The notes: a model not told the origin generated them from the letters alone. Positions 32,787 to 43,845 are shown, counted from the first letter of the stretch. The stretch is DNA of 64,000 bases from Ampelomyces quisqualis (GCA_018398575.1 JAGTXZ010000003.1:1054001-1118000), one strand, 5' to 3'. A program made the numbers and translations.

Positions 32787-34216
32787 CTAAATTGATGGCT
32801 CCCATCCACCTTCGGCTTCGAAAATTGCACCGACTGCTTTACCAACTGCAAGCAAGTGTCTATCATGGTAGCGTGGAGCGACGAGCGATATACCGATCGG
32901 CATACCGTTCTCGCCCTTGAAACCGGGGACATTCAGTACTGGTGTATGGAGTGCCTACGCGTAAATCAGCGGGGAAGTCCTGGCTATCACGAATAGTTAC
33001 TGCTCACAGTCCATATCGAGCAAAATGCTGCATTGCCCGTCTTTTCGATCCCTAGCGGAGCTTCATCCGGAACACTTGGTGTGATTATCGCAGTATACAT
33101 GCCAAGTATCTTGTCGACTATTGGTCTTGAAGCGGCGATGCTGTCGAAAGCTTCTAGTTGCGCTTTGCGCGAGATCTTGTCGCTGTTCTCAACATGTCCT
33201 GCAAGTTGTTCTGAGATCTTGTCCTTCGCCACAGTATACTCGGGTAAGAACGCGGTGCGACCATCTGAGCCCAGCACCAGTCTATGCCAGTCGGGAAGGC
33301 CGCTCAGATTCTCCGGTAATGAAATTTCTTCGACTTTTGCACCGCGATTCCGAAGTAATGAGATAGCCTTGTCCAAGGCTGCGGAAGTTCCAGAGCCAAC
33401 ATTCGGCCAGACCATGGTCTTGAGCAGAGCAAATTTTGCGCCCCTGACTGTAAAATTGGTAGGGGCTGGGGTGTCATCCTGCAATGCGAAAGTATCGGCA
33501 AGAAGATCAAGGTCGGCAACACTACGTGCGTACAATCCAATTGTGTCAAAAATGAGGGAGTAGATCTTCTGTCCCTCACGAGTGATCGAGTTCCACGTGG
33601 GCTTCAGGGCATATATGCCATTGAAAGAGCCTGGGCGGATGGTACTGCCTCCAGTCTGTGTACCTAAGCCAATGGGTGCCTGGAAGTCACCCACCGCAGC
33701 CCCAGACCCGGAGGAAGAGCCGCCAGGCGTTCGCTTTGGATCGTGCGGATTTCGAGTTTTGGGTCCTGCAGTCGTTGCTGCAAACTCTGTCGTGGTTGTC
33801 TTGCCTAGGATGAGCGCGCCAGCCTTGCGAAGTATCGCGATAGACCCAGCATCTACTTTGGGTGCATCGTCTGCATATATTGGGGAGTTGAATTGTGTGG
33901 GCATATCTGAAATTCTGTCAACGGGGGTGCTGTAGCCTATCTCTTCTCAGAAGAACTTGCCTCTCGTATAGATCACGTCCTTGACAGCAATGGCTACGCC
34001 ATGTAGAGGGCCTCGCTCAGCTGGAGGTATGGCGTCTAAGGCCCTCGCCTGTTCCAGGACTAAATCCGGATTCAGATATGCCCAAGCCTGGACAGCCTCA
34101 TCTCGCACTTCGATGCGCGTCAAAAGTGACTTGGCATAGTCTTCCACCAAGATCTCGTTTGATTTGACCCTAGCTAAAATATCAGTGGCTGTAAGTCTGT
34201 AAAATGCTGAGGCCAT
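32787..34216 (-). CDS. Amidase-signature hydrolase
   Basis: Three exons, complement(32787..32954, 33008..33906, 33961..34216), 440 aa. The enzyme hydrolyses a carboxamide to acid and ammonia; the physiological amide is unknown. The Ser-cisSer-Lys triad is visible: K79 in GVAIAVKD, S149 in GGSSSGSGAAV and S173 in TQTGGSTIRP, with the 24-residue spacing of the two serines seen in the family. The last exon (LHTPVLNVPGFKG, GMPIGISLVAPRYHD) is the usual amidase C-terminus. Intron 33907-33960 has a GC donor (AG|GCAAGT) and joins YTR|D|MPTQFNSPIY; intron 32955-33007 is GT-AG with branch GCTGAT and joins CSIWT|ALHTPV. No signal peptide, so probably cytosolic. It lies tail to head with the NCS1 permease on the same strand, 477 bp apart. 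Confidence 0.93.
33907..33960 (-). other. GC-AG intron in the amidase gene
   Basis: 54 nt; donor AG|GCAAGT, branch GTTGAC, acceptor TTCAG. Removing it restores YTRDMPTQFNSPIY, a conserved amidase segment. Confidence 0.85.
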
Positions 34217-34693
34217 TTTTATGAAATTTGGCTAAAACCTGATGTCTGGGTTAATTTTCTGCCCAGGATAAAGGCTTCGCAGAACAACGGTATTGTGGGA
34301 CGTTACTTAGACAGAGGGCTCGTTGATGAGGCCCAGTGAGAGGGTGCTTTACAAGAGGCGCTCTGAATACATATCACACCCTTCAGAGTTTAAGGCAACG
34401 ATCGAACGGCTTTGCCGTCTGATCAAAGCACGCCGTGGAAAGACCGTCATGAGCTAGCGGGCACCGGAAGCGCCTGATCGGGTAATTCTTTGCCGACGCT
34501 AGAATCAATAGTTGCTTACGTCGTCTTCCGGCTGTTGCGACTGGATAAGAAAACATCGGAATGACCAGTATGTGTGAGGAAGGCTGTTCCCGAACATCGT
34601 TCCGCTAGGCTGAGCTCACCTCGCTTCAATTGTGTATCTACCATCCACCTTTGGCCTGCTAAGGTATAGTTCGTGAAATTGTACTACTTTGTT
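34217..34693. other. Intergenic, amidase promoter region
   Basis: 477 bp between amidase start and permease stop. No coding content. It carries a few GATA/TATC cores; whether they serve nitrogen regulation cannot be told from sequence. Confidence 0.35.
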
Positions 34694-36948
34694 TCAAGCA
34701 GTAGCCTTGAAAGACTTCCCGCCAATCTCGATATCCCCACCTTCGGTCAATGGTGGCGTTGAGGGAGCATAGATCTCTCTGCCATTTGCTTCGCCATCGA
34801 AGAACCCTTCACGACCCTCATTCGCCAACCATTCCCACCTTATCAGCGTGTCCTCACGACCGATAGGGAAAACTCGAGGCTTAAAGAAAAACGTCATGAG
34901 ATAGTAAATAACTGCCGAAGTGAAGAAAGTAAGAAGCCATCCCATCATGTACATGTACTTTGCCTCGTTGCTGATGATCTGCGGTTGATATTGGCCGATC
35001 AAACCCGGGATACCCATAATTGTGCCGAGCAGCCAGGCTGCTGCACCGTACCAGTTTACTCCCGCCCAGAACCAGTAGATGCCGGTCTTCTCGCCGGTGT
35101 AGCAAGAAGGCACGTGCACATTACCTTTGCGCGCTATATAGTCCACGATCATCACGGCACATAGGGGCGCCATGAAGATTGAGTATGACCCGAGGAAACT
35201 ACGCGCATGTCAGTGCAAAGTCATGGATATATCGCCCGAATCAGTGTTCACCTGAGGAAGGCAGATGCATTCGCCATCAACTGCCAAGGCTGAACAACAA
35301 TACCAAGTATAGCGCAAAGGACTTGTCCGCGGCGAATAGTGAGCCATTGTGGAAACAACCCAGTCACTAGAATTACAGATCAAAGATCAGTATATATCCT
35401 CAAAACGTATGCAATTACCTTGCAATAGCAATACTTGGTATTTTCAGTAGGGTGAACATACTAGAAAATGTTAGCAGATACATAAAAAGAGAGGGCTATA
35501 CTTGTGCTTGCTACACTACAGGTTGCCTTAGCCTGAGTATAAATGCCCCAAAAGGGGCATTTTAGACTTTTAGCTACTATAGCTTTTGAGATATAACAAG
35601 CACTTTGTACCGAGGGCTCAGTACCTATCAGCGCCAAACGGAATGGAGTTTGAGCCGAAATTGGTCGCGAAAACACCAAAGAAAAATGCCAGGGCAGCAA
35701 AGAAAATGCCTGCACGAGCAGCAGGGCTGAAGTAATGATCAAGAATTGCATCAAAGAGATCCCATATGTTCCAGTATGCCGTGCCCCATACCGCCTGGAT
35801 GGATGTGGTCGAGGCCATGCCCAAGAAGAAGACAAGCACAGAGGCGATGAAGACACTGACACCCTGGATTGGCCCAGCGTCGCGTGACTTCTTGCAGTAT
35901 CGGGCGAGATCGGGCTGATTTACCAACATTGGCGAAAGAGAGCCAAAGACGGTATTGATGCCGGCCATGACACGCCAACCTAGAGGAGTTGTTGGCGCAG
36001 CTTTCGAAGCAATTGATATAGCATTTAGGCCACCGCCATTAGCCATGCACCAGCCAAATACGGCGAAGGCAGCAACAGGCATTGTGAAACCCTTTACAGT
36101 GTAGATGTAGTGACTGTTTCTGGGGTGTATCCACATCTGCAGGAGTTAGTGAGGTATCGTTCAGGCCTTGTTCTGAACCAAACTTACAAACGGAAACTGG
36201 AGGAACCACGCCATGAAGAAGGTCAGCAACTGCTTTGAGGTTACATTTGCGCTCGCAGGCAGTGTATTTCCAAAGTTTTCCCAGGCGCTACCAAATAAAC
36301 AGCGTAGCATGACCGAGAGTAGGTTTCCGGCATAAAGGGTCTGAATCCCATACCAGATGATACAGACAATGGCTCTTATGAATACGAAGAAGTAAGATCC
36401 GTACATGCCCATCACCGAGCGTGCAAGGACAGGACTACGAAATGTAAGCAGCCTGTAGTCGCTTGTACAAGGGATAGAACCCACAAGCCGACATGATATC
36501 TGACGCCTGGGCGAGCCATGAGAACGACGATAATGGCCGCCAAAAAAGAGCCCAGACACGCAGAGACGAAAGATTGTTGCCATGTCTTGGCAAAATGAGT
36601 GTTCGCCCTCAGGTAGTCTTGGCAGAGAATCGACTTACCAGCCCAATGGTAATCAGAGCCGCTCCGGTATTCCAGCCAACAAGCGAGAACTTATTTGAGA
36701 ACCAGTAGAGTGGCAGGTTATACCTTGTATTGTCAGTGCCGTCTTTACATACTGCCGCGGAACTCCTACCAGGTCCAATTTCTGTGCTCTTCTGGAGTGG
36801 GCTCGAGGTCCTTGTTAGACCATTTGGGATCGCCGACTGCAACGTGACCTTCGTTGACCTGGGGTGCCTTGAGGAAATGCATGAGGGCCCCTTTTGACTG
36901 AAAAGGTGCCGTAATATCATGCTTGGTGGGGAATTCGAAGCTGCCCAT
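34694..36948 (-). CDS. NCS1-family nucleobase/allantoin-type permease, possibly damaged
   Basis: Exons placed by conserved sequence: complement(34694..35198, 35252..35366, 35625..36136, 36188..36434, 36485..36585, 36639..36723, 36770..36948), about 580 aa and 12 membrane segments. NCS1 Fur-type carriers import uracil, allantoin, uric acid or related rings with protons. Marks: NWTWYNLPLYWFSNKFSLVG, WNTGAALITIGLTW, MGMYGSYFFVFIRAIVCIIW, YGIQTLYAG, NQPDLARYCK, NFGSNSIPFGAD, TGLFPQWLTIRRGQ, LGSYSIFMAPLCAVMIVDY. Start MGSFEF chosen over an upstream Met at 36999. Four introns are clean GT-AG. Between 35625 and 35366 the expected FGAD|MTGLFP junction does not close: the only GT donor (GATAG|GTACTG) leaves one base too many, and the coding sum is 3n+1. 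A 114-bp MITE-like element sits in this interval. Either a non-canonical donor is used or the gene carries a one-base frameshift. Confidence 0.8.
35491..35618. mobile_element. Small MITE-like element with 7-bp target duplication, inside a permease intron
   Basis: A 114-bp insert (35498-35611) flanked by GAGGGCT at 35491-35497 and 35612-35618. Its ends are inverted: GTGCTTGCT at 35504 and AACAAGCAC ending at 35603 (8 of 9 pair). The centre is a hairpin with 9-bp arms AAATGCCCC and a 4-base AAAA loop at 35541-35562. Size, near-8-bp duplication and inverted ends suggest a hAT-type miniature element. Confidence 0.6.
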
Positions 36949-37381
36949 TCTGTTCTGGATGAGTTGAGCTTTTGTGAAAGACACGATTTCACGGATCACC
37001 GTGCATCAGCACATCGAAGTCTTTTTTATGTGTCGATCGATGGCCCACGCCCTCATCCGAGCAATTGATGTATCGCACGCGAAGCCCAGAGATAGTGGAA
37101 ACGCCTCAGCGCAACCAAATCGGCCTGTTTCCATCCGATGAGCCATGTCGCCAAGCGGATGCCGATAGAACGTAGGGATGCAGTATCACCTCGTCATGGC
37201 CGGTTAATTTACTCGTTCGAGATCGAGCGAGACAGGTTCAAAGTTCACGGACATCCGATGCATGTGTCTGTTCTTGGAACGTAAGTGATGATCTGAGATA
37301 ACGATGTCGGGGGTCCTTATCTATCGGAAGCACGCACCCGCACTCGGTCTCAAAGAGTGCAATCACACCTGCTTAAGGCTC
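36949..37381. other. Intergenic between permease and regulator relic
   Basis: About 430 bp, the shared 5' side of the minus-strand permease and the plus-strand regulator relic. No coding content beyond a possible 17-codon extension of the permease (to 36999). Confidence 0.35.
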
Positions 37382-38875
37382 TGGAACATGGTAGGATACA
37401 CTTGCCGCACATGCCGCGAGATTTCTGCCAGCGCTGCGATGCTCGATTGGCCCAAGTAGATCGCTTATTCGGCACAAAACTCCCAACCAGCAATTGGAAT
37501 TTGCCTGGTCAGTGGTCAAGCAATACTAACAGCAGTTGAAGGAGAAACATGAACAGGTTGTTTTGGTTGACTAAGACATGAAGGATTTTTACACGGAAAG
37601 CCTAGGGAGACATTCCTTCGATCCAGAACGCTCAGAGTTTGGAGACCACAGTTACGGTATCGGCATCAGCTACAGCTACCACTTCCGAAATCCAGTGTTG
37701 TTTGGGCTTATAGAATATGCAAGCGGAGAAAGCAGCCAGTAAGCCGAAGCAGCCCATGACATGCACAGATGGCATACAGACTTTCTGAATTTGCAGTGTA
37801 GTGTGATGGTGTCAGTCTGACTTGCAAATCCAGTATCCAGGCGGTAAATTTCTTCAAGCTCAGCTTCATGGTAACTGGCTCGGATTCCTAAATTGATGTC
37901 CGATACATCAATGCTCTCGAAGAGCGGGTGGCATTTCTTAAAGCTCGCTCTGGCCATTCTGAAGACCACTATGATCATAGTCAGGGAACTCAGCAGGGTG
38001 TTCATTCGATGCATATGCGAGCAGCGAGAGCATGACGTAGTCGCTCAGCCTCGTCACAGTAATTTAGAGCTACAAATTGCATAGAGACAATTTCCATGAA
38101 CCAAATCCTGGATCTGCATAATCTTGCAACTGTACAACTCCTCGTTCTCATTGGAATTCATGGTCAGCGATCTCTATACGGTGCTGGAGCTTGGTATCAG
38201 GTACAATACGCCACTTCTGTCTGTATTGAGATGAGACTACACAGAAAGAGAAACCTGAAGAGCTCTCCTGAGCATGCTAGGGACGCTGAGATTCGATGTC
38301 GCGTCTTTTGGTTATGCTATCGCCTCGACTGTATGACTAGTATAGTACTCGGCCTGGCTTTCGCAATCGCTGATCGTCACATCAACAAGGAGGCAAGTTT
38401 CAGCAAAATATCATCAGATTCCAGCTGATCATAGGTGCAGATTTCTATCATAAGCCCCGAATTTTGGAGCTTGACGCATCAAGATGCGCCCGATCAAACC
38501 AAAGGCCACTGGTCAAACATCGAGCCTCTCATTCGCATCATCAAGCTTGATCGGAATTTGGAACAACATCGTGAGGGATTAAGTTGCAAGCCTACCCGAT
38601 CCTGCGATGAGAGTGGAAGCGATGCGTAGTAGCCAAGCCGACATGACTTGGTTTTCTTACAATAGCGCGTAGTATATTATTGATCCCATGCAGGATGCAG
38701 CCATTCATGTGGGTCTCGATGGTGCAATAGATGAGAGTCAATGGGGTGTCGGCGGCTACAGACGATGCTGCAAAATGTAAAAGTCTCTGTAGGACTGGGT
38801 TCCTATTTTCACTATGTGCAGTCGTCCCTGAGCAACCTCCAGATGAGATTGACCACGGCCAGTTCTTTCGTATCA
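37382..38875 (+). pseudogene. Zn2Cys6-type transcription factor relic
   Basis: The clear part is the fungal-specific transcription factor middle domain in the frame 38096-38428: DLHNLATVQLLVLIGIHGQR, SLYGAGAWYQVQYATSVCIE, MRLHRKRN, then EIRCRVFWLCYRLDCMTSIV and LGLAFAIADRHI. A second piece follows at 38435-38629 in another frame. Upstream a start-like ATG at 37382 opens VGYTCRTCREISA, possibly the rest of a zinc cluster, but the six-Cys pattern is not recoverable and stops fill 37540-38050. Such factors usually control the genes beside them, so this was probably the local regulator of the permease/hydrolase block. Confidence 0.65.
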
Positions 38876-38876
38876 A

Positions 38877-39980
38877 CTACGCTAGTTGACCCTTCTTATA
38901 CGGAAACTGGTCTCTGAATGACTCCGCTATCTCTGTTCTGGTTGCGACCCAAACGCCCTCCTTTGCAGAGATGTACTTCACAAAGTCATGCAGGGCCTTG
39001 AATCGACCCGGACGGCCAATGATGCGGTTATGTAGTCCAATGGTCATCATCTTCGGTGCACCATTTTCGCCTTCCTCGTACAGCACATCAAAAGCATTGA
39101 TGAGATATTCGGAGAAACTGCCGGCACTTCGAAAACCAGGGCCATTGTTGAGAAATTTGAAATCATTGCAGTCGTAGCTATAAGGGACCATTAAGCAACC
39201 TTTCGGGGTTTCGGTATCTCGTTCTTGACTATGCCCTATCAGTAGTGCGTCTAGAAGCAAATGTAATAGCATATACGTACGGGAGATCAACCCAATAGGG
39301 AACGTCATCGGCATATGCATCGCTCGCCCAGAGGAGCTCCTCACCCATCTCTTCATACACTATCGGTATGAGAGCTCTGCTTTGCGGAGATGGTCTTCCA
39401 TAATACCACCCTTTCGGGGCATATCCGGATAGCTTCTTCAACGCGATGATGTTATCCCGGATATGCTGCTTTTCTGCCTCAACTCCAATATCGTAATGGT
39501 CAATCCAGCGATAAGCATGAGATGCGATATCATGGCCTTCTTCAACACAGCGCGTAACCACCTCTGGTTGCTCTTCAACTGCTGCACCGACAGCATACAG
39601 AGTGAACTTCATCTTGTAGTCGTTGAAGAGCTTGAAAATGCGCCACCAGCCTGCGCGAGATCCATACTCAAATTCTGATTCGCCGCTATAGTCCCGATCG
39701 TTGATTCTTTGTGTGGCAGGATACTCGCGTAGACTTGTTTCTGAGACACCATCGCCTTTCGTGACAGACCGCTCACCACCCTAAGATCATATCAGCAAAA
39801 GCCATAAATGCAAGTAGTCATTCGTCGCTGCAAACAACTTGCCTCCTCATAATTAATGACGAAGGAAATCGCTATTTTCGCATTGTTCCGCCATTTTAAA
39901 CCTTTGATACCTTGCTCTCCGTAACCTTTGAAGTTGCGGGGAAATGCATACTCGGGACGTGCTGTGTAGACTTCAGGCAT
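38877..39980 (-). CDS. PuuE-like polysaccharide-deacetylase-fold hydrolase
   Basis: Three exons, complement(38877..39228, 39281..39780, 39843..39980), 329 aa. The NodB/polysaccharide-deacetylase fold is used by bacterial PuuE (cofactor-free allantoinase) and by related enzymes acting on small C-N rings; this protein resembles that branch, not chitin deacetylases: FVINYEEGGERSV replaces the TFDDG metal motif, with GHDIASHAYRWIDHYDI, GYAPKGWYYGRPSPQS, YWVDLP, KGCLMVPYSYDCNDFKF and PKMMTIGLHNRIIGRPGRF. No signal peptide, so likely cytosolic. Intron 39781-39842 is GC-AG (AG|GCAAGT) and joins YEE|GGERS; intron 39229-39280 is GT-AG, using the distal CATAG so that DLP|QERDTETPKGC reads through. Beside an NCS1 permease and an amidase, ring-opening of a ureide or cyclic amide is the natural guess. 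Confidence 0.9.
39781..39842 (-). other. GC-AG intron in the PuuE-like gene
   Basis: 62 nt; donor AG|GCAAGT, branch GCTGAT, acceptor CTTAG. Removing it gives VINYEEGGERSV, the conserved motif of the family. Confidence 0.85.
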
Positions 39981-40600
39981 GTCATAGACGATTAGGTTTA
40001 AACTGAGAAAGAGGTGTTTGCATTCACAGGCGAAGGCGGGTTTGATGATGTCTCTTGGCTGCTGCGAAATGTTAGCTTTGAAGAGCAGACCTCAGCTAGA
40101 GTCCGTTTAGTATTCCTCCCGACATAGTCACAGTTGTCCCTGCAGCATGGGATGGAAACACCCCGCAAGCTACTCGGTTTGGTGACCGTCTACCCCTGTT
40201 ATATCCGGCGAATGAAATGTTGGCGATAACGGCCAATTCGACATCGGAGGTCGGAGACCACCGTTGTGATTTGTTAAGTGGAAAAGATAAGGGAAGGCTG
40301 CATGCATCAACTATGCCTTCGCCGTATCCACAGCTCCCCTGCTAGCGCGGTGAATCTGAAGTCACATGACACATGATCATGGGAAAGACGTCTTGCATGA
40401 CAAGTGTCTATTGCAGAACGGCACAAAGATGCAAGGGAGATTTTTTGCTGAACATGTACTTTCTGGTGATCCAGTGGGCATGTTCGTTTGGAAACGAGAT
40501 TTGAAGCAAGCAGAAGCTGTATGACCGTAAATTCCATGATATCACGTGTGTATTTAGCAAGGCAGGGGTCTCTTTTCGCAGCGGTATCTTCCCATGATCC
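39981..40600. other. Intergenic, promoter of the PuuE-like gene and flank of the MFS relic
   Basis: No intact coding content. The minus-strand frame that extends down to 40307 loses transporter character after about 40720 and becomes a read-through tail. Confidence 0.35.
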
Positions 40601-41568
40601 GTCTTTTTCCTCGCGCGTGCCGATAATCATCCCGTTATCTTGACTCAAAGCCACATCTACCTTCCCGTTTCCATTTGGATATGTGACCTCTTCATCCCCC
40701 TCTCTAGGGGCTGCTTTTGGTACTTTAAGGCTGGTATTCCCGACCCAGATTGTCAAGAGCAAGAAGAAGATGAAAACATAGTGAAGTCCCAACATGTCAA
40801 CGTCCAGAATACGATTCTGTTGACTCTGTGAGAGTTTGAGACGGGCGGGCACATATGTTGATAATGCCACCTCCGCAACTAAATCATCAGGCCCGAACAT
40901 CTCACTGCTTATATCTTTGCTTAAAGTGTTTGAAAGAATAACAACAGACACCAGTAGATGGTACCAGAGGATTGTTTAGAAGTATATGGGGAGGTACGGT
41001 TTTCGATGTAGTCTCCGGACCGGTGCTTCAGCGGTAAGAAGAACAGGATGCCGATTGACGTAGGTAGCGTCATCATGGGAATCATCCAGAAGATCCAACT
41101 CCAGGTTGTGTCTTGGACCACCAGCACCTGCCAGAAAAAGTCCAATGCCATTGCCCAACGCGATGACGGGTCACGGCACCTAGCCAACCTGCATTGACCT
41201 TGGCAACATATGCAGGATACAAATTTGAGCGAACACTGACCTTAATACTTTCCTCGATTCTGCAAGGTTATGGTGTCGCTAACGATTATCATGACCAGAT
41301 AATTGATACTGCCGCCACCAATATCTGCTATTGCACGAAGTACAAAGAGTTGCACGGCTGTCTGCGCGAAACCACAGCCCAAATTTCCAATTGCCATTAG
41401 AGCATGGCGAATCGACAGCAATTTATTTCGACTGAAAATATTGGACAGTCTTCCATTCATCAGCTGGAATGCTGTCAAAGCAATCAGAAAGGATTTTCCA
41501 ATCCGTGATGTCGCAGTTCTGGTGTTCAAATCACCGGCAATGACAGGAGTCGCTGTCGAGACACTCAT
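40601..41568 (-). pseudogene. Major facilitator superfamily transporter relic
   Basis: Pieces in order on the minus strand. 41568-41242: start-like MSVSTATP, then FLIALTAFQLMNGRLSNIFS, IGNLGCGFAQTAVQLFVLRA, IADIGGGSINYLVMIIVSD (DHA-type drug:H+ antiporter signatures around TM2-TM4). 41187-40960: after two frame changes, WSWIFWMIPMM and LFFLPLKHRSGDY (TM6 and the loop after it). Then a jump to the C-terminal segment near 40940-40720 (VVILSNTLSKDISSEMF, VFIFFLLLTIWVG). The first membrane segment and TM7-TM13 are missing, and at least three frame changes occur. Once a 500-600-aa plasma-membrane exporter; now dead. Confidence 0.75.
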
Positions 41569-42423
41569 GAGTCATTTGGTCGATGAGATAGAGCGCTGGA
41601 ATTGCAACCTTGAGCTGTGTGGACGACATGAAGTTTTATTATCCACTGATAGATTCGGCATCGCTGTCCTCACGAGGAATGGGCCATGTCCGTGGGTTGT
41701 TGCTTCTGGCTATTGATAGCGAAGCGCTGCCCAACTCAATCTCGTAGCATAGTTGCTGACTCGACCTACGATCGATTCCCGACTTCTTTGTATTTGTGAG
41801 TGTGGCTCGATTTCAACATTTCCATGGGTGATCGGTGGTTTCTCCTCGCTGAATCATGTCGTAGTTACTACTTGCGCTCGAAGATCACATTACGATCAAA
41901 TTTGTACATGAGACAATAAGAGCACCACTACACAGCCAGGGTCGGCAGCTTCGGGATGATTTCACCCATGAGACGGTACCAGACATCATTGAGGCTCCTC
42001 AGGGAGAGAGATGCCATCGGCAGTGGATCGGGTTTCGAGCCGATAACGATCATGATAATGACACATGCGTCCCTCAGGCTGTTTCAATCTTGTGTAAGCT
42101 TCGGAGGTTCGATGGAAAGCGGAAAGCCCGTTGGGAAGAGAGGGGGCGAAGTGGGTCGCTCAAACGCAGAGGCCCTTCGGCAGATTTTGGGCCGATATTC
42201 CCCGGCCCAGTTTGACATTCATTCGCTCGTCTTGCCCAGGGAGTTCGGCGTGTCAGATGCACATTTGTGATGCGCATGAAGAATCCACAACGTCGGCTCC
42301 AAGCTTCGGCGCGATGCGGTGAAGAACGCTAGCGTCCTTACATCTGATGCAACCCGAACAAACAAACCAACGTTGTCGGAATGTGAAAGGTCACCTCGTT
42401 CAAGCAACAGATATTTATTCATC
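41569..42423. other. Intergenic, upstream of the OYE gene
   Basis: About 850 bp. No domain-bearing frame; open frames such as 41303-41716 (plus) are antisense shadows of the transporter relic. Contains the promoter of the OYE gene. Confidence 0.4.
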
Positions 42424-43610
42424 ATGTCGAAAATGTTCAAGCCAGTCTCGATAGGGCCCACGAAGCTGGGCCATCGTGTAGCGATGGCACCCTTGACACG
42501 ATATCGGATGGACGACGAATGGAAGGCTACCGCCATGAGCAAAGGTAGAGCACCCAGAATTCTATAAAATCTTGCATCTTGTGCGTGATAGCATTGATAG
42601 TAAGGCTAATACTGAACACAGAGTATTACGAACAAAGAGCTTGCGTCCCTGGCACGCTCATTGTGAGCGAGGCGACCATCATTGCAAAGAACGCCGCTGG
42701 TCGCCGCAACGCTCCAGGAATATGGACAGAAGCTCAGGTTATCTCATGGAAAGCCATCACAGCAATGGTACACGCAAAAGGCTGTGCAATATATTGTCAG
42801 CTTTGGCACCAAGGCCGTAGTGGTGACCGTCAGGTGCTTGAAGAGGAAGGCTTCAGATTGCAATCATCGAGCGCTGTTCCCATTACTCCGGAAGACGATA
42901 CTCCCGAGGAAATGACTGAAGAAGATATCAAAGAGGCGATTGGCGACTATGCAGCCGCAGCGAGCAATGCAATCGCAGCAGGCTTTGACGGTGTTGAGAT
43001 TCACGGTGCTAATGGTTATCTACCCGACCAGTTCCTGCAAACAACGTGCAACAAGCGGACAGATGATTGGGGCGGAAGCATCGAAAACCGAGCACGATTT
43101 CATATCGAGGTCACCAAAGCAGTCATTGCTGCCATCGGCGCCGATAGGACGGCAATACGATTGAGCCCGTACAGCGACTTCAACGGGATGTTAATGGACG
43201 AACCCGAACCAACCTTCGAATACCTCATAAAACAGCTGAAACCACTTGGATTGTCCTACCTTCACTTAATCGAAGCCCGAATAAAGGGCAATGACGACGC
43301 CGACTGCGGTGGTCAAAAGTCTGTGGAATGGATGGTGAATTCGTGGGATAATGTCAGTCCGATTGTCCTCGCAGGAGGATTCTTACCCGAGTCAGCAAAA
43401 CAGGCTGTCGACAAGACTTACAAAGACTACGATATCATTATTGCGTTTGGGAGGTACTTTGTCGCCAATCCTGATCTGGTTTTCCGTGTCAAAGAGGGCG
43501 TGCCACTGGTACAATACGACCGCGCTGTGTTTTACACTCCCAAAGAAGCCAAGGGTTACATTGATTATCCGTTCAGTCAGCAGTATATGGAGGCAGTCGC
43601 AAATGCATAA
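42424..43610 (+). CDS. Old Yellow Enzyme family NADPH:flavin oxidoreductase
   Basis: Two exons, join(42424..42544, 42622..43610), 369 aa. OYE proteins bind FMN in a TIM barrel and reduce activated C=C bonds with NAD(P)H. Marks: PVSIGPTKLGHRVAMAPLTR at the N-terminus, EYYEQRACVPGTLIVSEAT, AIYCQLWHQGR, the substrate-binding DGVEIHGANGYLPDQFL (H168, N171, with Y173), DDWGGSIENRARF, SPYSDFNGM, and the C-terminal phosphate-site loop IIIAFGRYFVANPDLV. The 77-nt intron 42545-42621 is GT-AG with branch GCTAAT and joins MSK|E|YYEQ. The length is the family norm. It points away from the minus-strand metabolic genes; a role reducing an unsaturated ring or product of that block is inference. It could equally be a stand-alone detoxifying reductase. 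Confidence 0.93.
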
Positions 43611-43724
43611 ATCTATTATGTTGTATATATGGATCATCGAACATTACTTAGCATATCCCGTGTCGCATGTCTAGTTTTCTATGAATGAGGGTGATGTATC
43701 TTTACTATAGTGTGGCTCAGTAAC

Positions 43725-43838
43725 TCAGATGCCTTCTTCCACCCATTTCCGAGCCATCTCAACACACCGATCCAGAAGACCGCGTGAAGTAATTTCACTG
43801 ATGATCTCGCCCCCAAACCGCGAACCATACTCCGCAAC
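43725..43838 (-). pseudogene. 3' end of a gene cut by the AT-rich repeat block
   Basis: About 37 codons ending at the stop 43725-43727, with protein-like content (AEYGSRFGGEIISEITSR, LLDRCVEMARKWVEEG). The frame enters a TTTG run at about 43835-43860 and then the AT-rich block, where nothing continues it. I read it as the C-terminus of a minus-strand gene whose body was lost when the repeats arrived. Family not recognised. Confidence 0.4.
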
Positions 43839-43845
43839 AAACAAA

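Noticed and set aside
33033..33563. 176-codon plus-strand ORF
   Set aside because: Antisense shadow of the amidase exon, whose frame has the catalytic triad.
35420..35462. 42-nt cryptic exon in the permease gene
   Set aside because: Has good splice signals on the minus strand but, being a multiple of three, leaves the frame error unchanged and inserts unrelated residues into a conserved NCS1 segment.
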